DNA of 6,510 bases from Chitinophagaceae bacterium (lineage in GTDB: Bacteria; Bacteroidota; Bacteroidia; Chitinophagales; Chitinophagaceae), in assembly GCA_025963615.1 (NCBI GenBank), contig JAOQAL010000399.1, positions 1 through 6,510 of the forward strand, given 5' to 3'. Below the pieces are notes generated by a model. It had not been told where the DNA came from and did not search any database. It was given only the letters and a program-made list of their open reading frames with translations. Every line of letters begins with the position of its first letter. The stretch's first letter is position 1. Positions 5,239 through 6,510 of this stretch are shown here, piece after piece. The translations under genes were made by a program, and so were the position numbers.

Positions 5239-6510
5239 TTACTTCTTTAATTGAAATCCAACATCTGAAGGATCTAAAACTCTCACATTATTTCTGGTAG
5301 AGGAAACCTCATCTGCTCCAATATCCAGAGGAGAAACTCTTGCCTGGCCGTCCATATCGACTGTAATCAGGGAATAATTCCCTGTTGCGGCATTTATAGC
5401 CGGGCTATTTTTTTGAAGATGAAAAATTCCTGTTGCATCCTTTGCAAGTTTTGGATCTATAATTTTATATCCTTCTTTCGGCATATCTCCTGCACCTTCT
5501 GTATTAAAAATAATGTTGCCTTCCCATGAGGGATTTTTTGAAGGCCCAACAATGGATGCAGCAGCTCCTCCACCCTGGATAATATTATTTGCAACAGTAA
5601 TAAATGTAGAGCCAAGTCCGTCCTTACGTGCAGTTTGTACAATGTTGGTTTTATTATTCACAAGTGTATTGAATGCGATCAAAACTCTGTCAGGACGATC
5701 ATGCGAAACCAGTGGTGCTCCATCTGCAACCTCTGCACCGCCATTACCAATGTTTATAGCAATGCTGCAATTTTCGAAGTAATTACTATGAATGATGTGA
5801 TCATCCCCAAAAATTCTAAGGCCCGGAGTATTGATAAAATAATTGCCGTAGACCAAACATTTATTTCCATGACGTAAAGTAAATTGTGCCGGGCAATTAC
5901 GAATTGTATTGTAACGAAGTGTAACTGCAGATGCCTTGATGGAGATCAATTCATTCTCTCCTGCACAATCTTCAAAAAGATTATACTCAACAATGCTGTT
6001 GCTTGATGAAAGACTAAATCCACTAAGACCAAATTGAAATGCTTCAGCACCATTTTTACCTCCCTGGTCTTTATGACTTTTAAAATAATTATGATGTATC
6101 CAAAGTCTTTCAGCTATCTGGCTGCCGGTACCACGAATGGCCAGAAATCTCCCCATGGCATTTTTATTTTGAAAGCTGTTGTGATCAACTTCATTATCAT
6201 TTCCGGCGATAGTTAAATCCTCTCCATCACCGGGAGTTTCAAAAATATTATTTGTCCACCTGCAAAACGTGCTGCCCGACGATGATTTAGCTTTTGAAGC
6301 TGCATGAGTGAATTTAAATCCTTTGATAATAATATAAGCCGAAAGATTTGCAAGATTAAATCCACTTGCTCCTGTGATCTCTGCCTCTCCCGGATTTTGC
6401 GCCGCTATGGTTATGGGCTGAGAAGCGGTACCTGATCTGCTTATAGCAATATCAGCAGTAGTTGTATAAACGCCTTTCGCAACAAGAATAATATCCCCGG
6501 GCTTTGCATT
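5239..6510 (-). CDS. Polysaccharide lyase family 6 (alginate/chondroitin lyase-like), N-terminus missing
   Basis: A right-handed parallel beta-helix lyase that cleaves uronic-acid polysaccharides (alginate, or dermatan/chondroitin in chondroitinase B) by beta-elimination, normally secreted. The frame is open from the window edge (NAKPGDIILVAKGVY) to the stop at 5239, giving 423 codons. The ATG at 6156 is internal, since conserved family sequence (NEVDHNSFQNKN) runs straight into MGRFLAI. Numbering from that Met, Lys74 and Arg95 are 21 residues apart and Glu67 and Glu69 lie 7 and 5 before the Lys, exactly the spacing of the catalytic Lys250/Arg271 and calcium-binding Glu243/Glu245 of Pedobacter chondroitinase B. 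Asn35 (NGAEAF) is a candidate third calcium ligand. Repeated N-x-(I/F) rungs such as IHHNYF, VYGNYF and IHSNYF mark the helix coils. The C-terminus ends soon after DIGADEV, as in single-domain PL6 enzymes. About 40 residues with the signal peptide are probably missing. Substrate cannot be fixed from sequence; alginate is the commonest in the family. Confidence 0.9.
   Translation of the reverse strand, partial: NAKPGDIILVAKGVYTTTADIAISRSGTASQPITIAAQNPGEAEITGASGFNLANLSAYIIIKGFKFTHAASKAKSSSGSTFCRWTNNIFETPGDGEDLTIAGNDNEVDHNSFQNKNAMGRFLAIRGTGSQIAERLWIHHNYFKSHKDQGGKNGAEAFQFGLSGFSLSSSNSIVEYNLFEDCAGENELISIKASAVTLRYNTIRNCPAQFTLRHGNKCLVYGNYFINTPGLRIFGDDHIIHSNYFENCSIAINIGNGGAEVADGAPLVSHDRPDRVLIAFNTLVNNKTNIVQTARKDGLGSTFITVANNIIQGGGAAASIVGPSKNPSWEGNIIFNTEGAGDMPKEGYKIIDPKLAKDATGIFHLQKNSPAINAATGNYSLITVDMDGQARVSPLDIGADEVSSTRNNVRVLDPSDVGFQLKK

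Noticed and set aside
5513..5877. Plus-strand frames of 80-89 codons across the PL6 gene
   Set aside because: They are antisense to well-conserved PL6 coding sequence that contains the catalytic Arg, and show no domain of their own.
6154..6156. ATG as start of the PL6 gene
   Set aside because: The frame stays open with family-typical beta-helix sequence for 118 more codons to the window edge.
1..6510. CRISPR array, tRNA/rRNA, insertion sequence or novel defence system
   Set aside because: No spaced direct repeats, RNA-gene motifs, transposase or terminal inverted repeats were seen; the genes belong to metal-resistance and polysaccharide-lyase families.

Overview
The window reads as chromosomal or accessory DNA of a Bacteroidota bacterium, probably near Chitinophagaceae or Sphingobacteriaceae. 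Reasons: the DNA is AT-rich, a Bacteroidota-type -7 promoter element (TAGCTTTG) lies just before one gene, and the proteins have family architectures common in that phylum. The placement is an inference from style; no marker gene is present.

Positions 1-4926 (+ strand) are a copper/heavy-metal handling cluster. It opens with the 3' part of a CusB-type periplasmic adaptor of an RND metal efflux pump (2-916). A short spacer with a recognisable promoter follows. Next is a membrane protein that joins an N-terminal HMA metal-binding domain to a MauE/DoxX-like membrane domain (1014-1754). A 322-bp stretch then holds a short open frame (1784-1945) that looks like a truncated piece of the DUF3347-type metal-binding proteins usual in such clusters. 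The last gene is a 949-residue secreted multicopper oxidase (2077-4926). It carries two tandem heavy-metal-binding domains at the N-terminus, three Met-rich stretches, a complete set of copper-site motifs, and an extra C-terminal region of about 190 residues that resembles an outer-membrane beta-barrel.

Positions 4927-5238 are an AT-rich intergenic stretch between convergent genes, with one clear stem-loop. Positions 5239-6510 (- strand) hold most of a polysaccharide lyase family 6 (PL6) enzyme, an alginate lyase/chondroitinase B-like beta-helix protein. Its N-terminus lies beyond the window. It has no evident functional link to copper and probably marks the end of the metal cluster.

Proposed joint action (inference from families): the HMA protein handles copper at the inner membrane, the Cus-type pump expels Cu(I) through the periplasm, and the oxidase converts Cu(I) to less toxic Cu(II), possibly anchored at the outer membrane by its C-terminal region. 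The components are known families. The least ordinary items are the domain architecture of the oxidase and the gene remnant before it.
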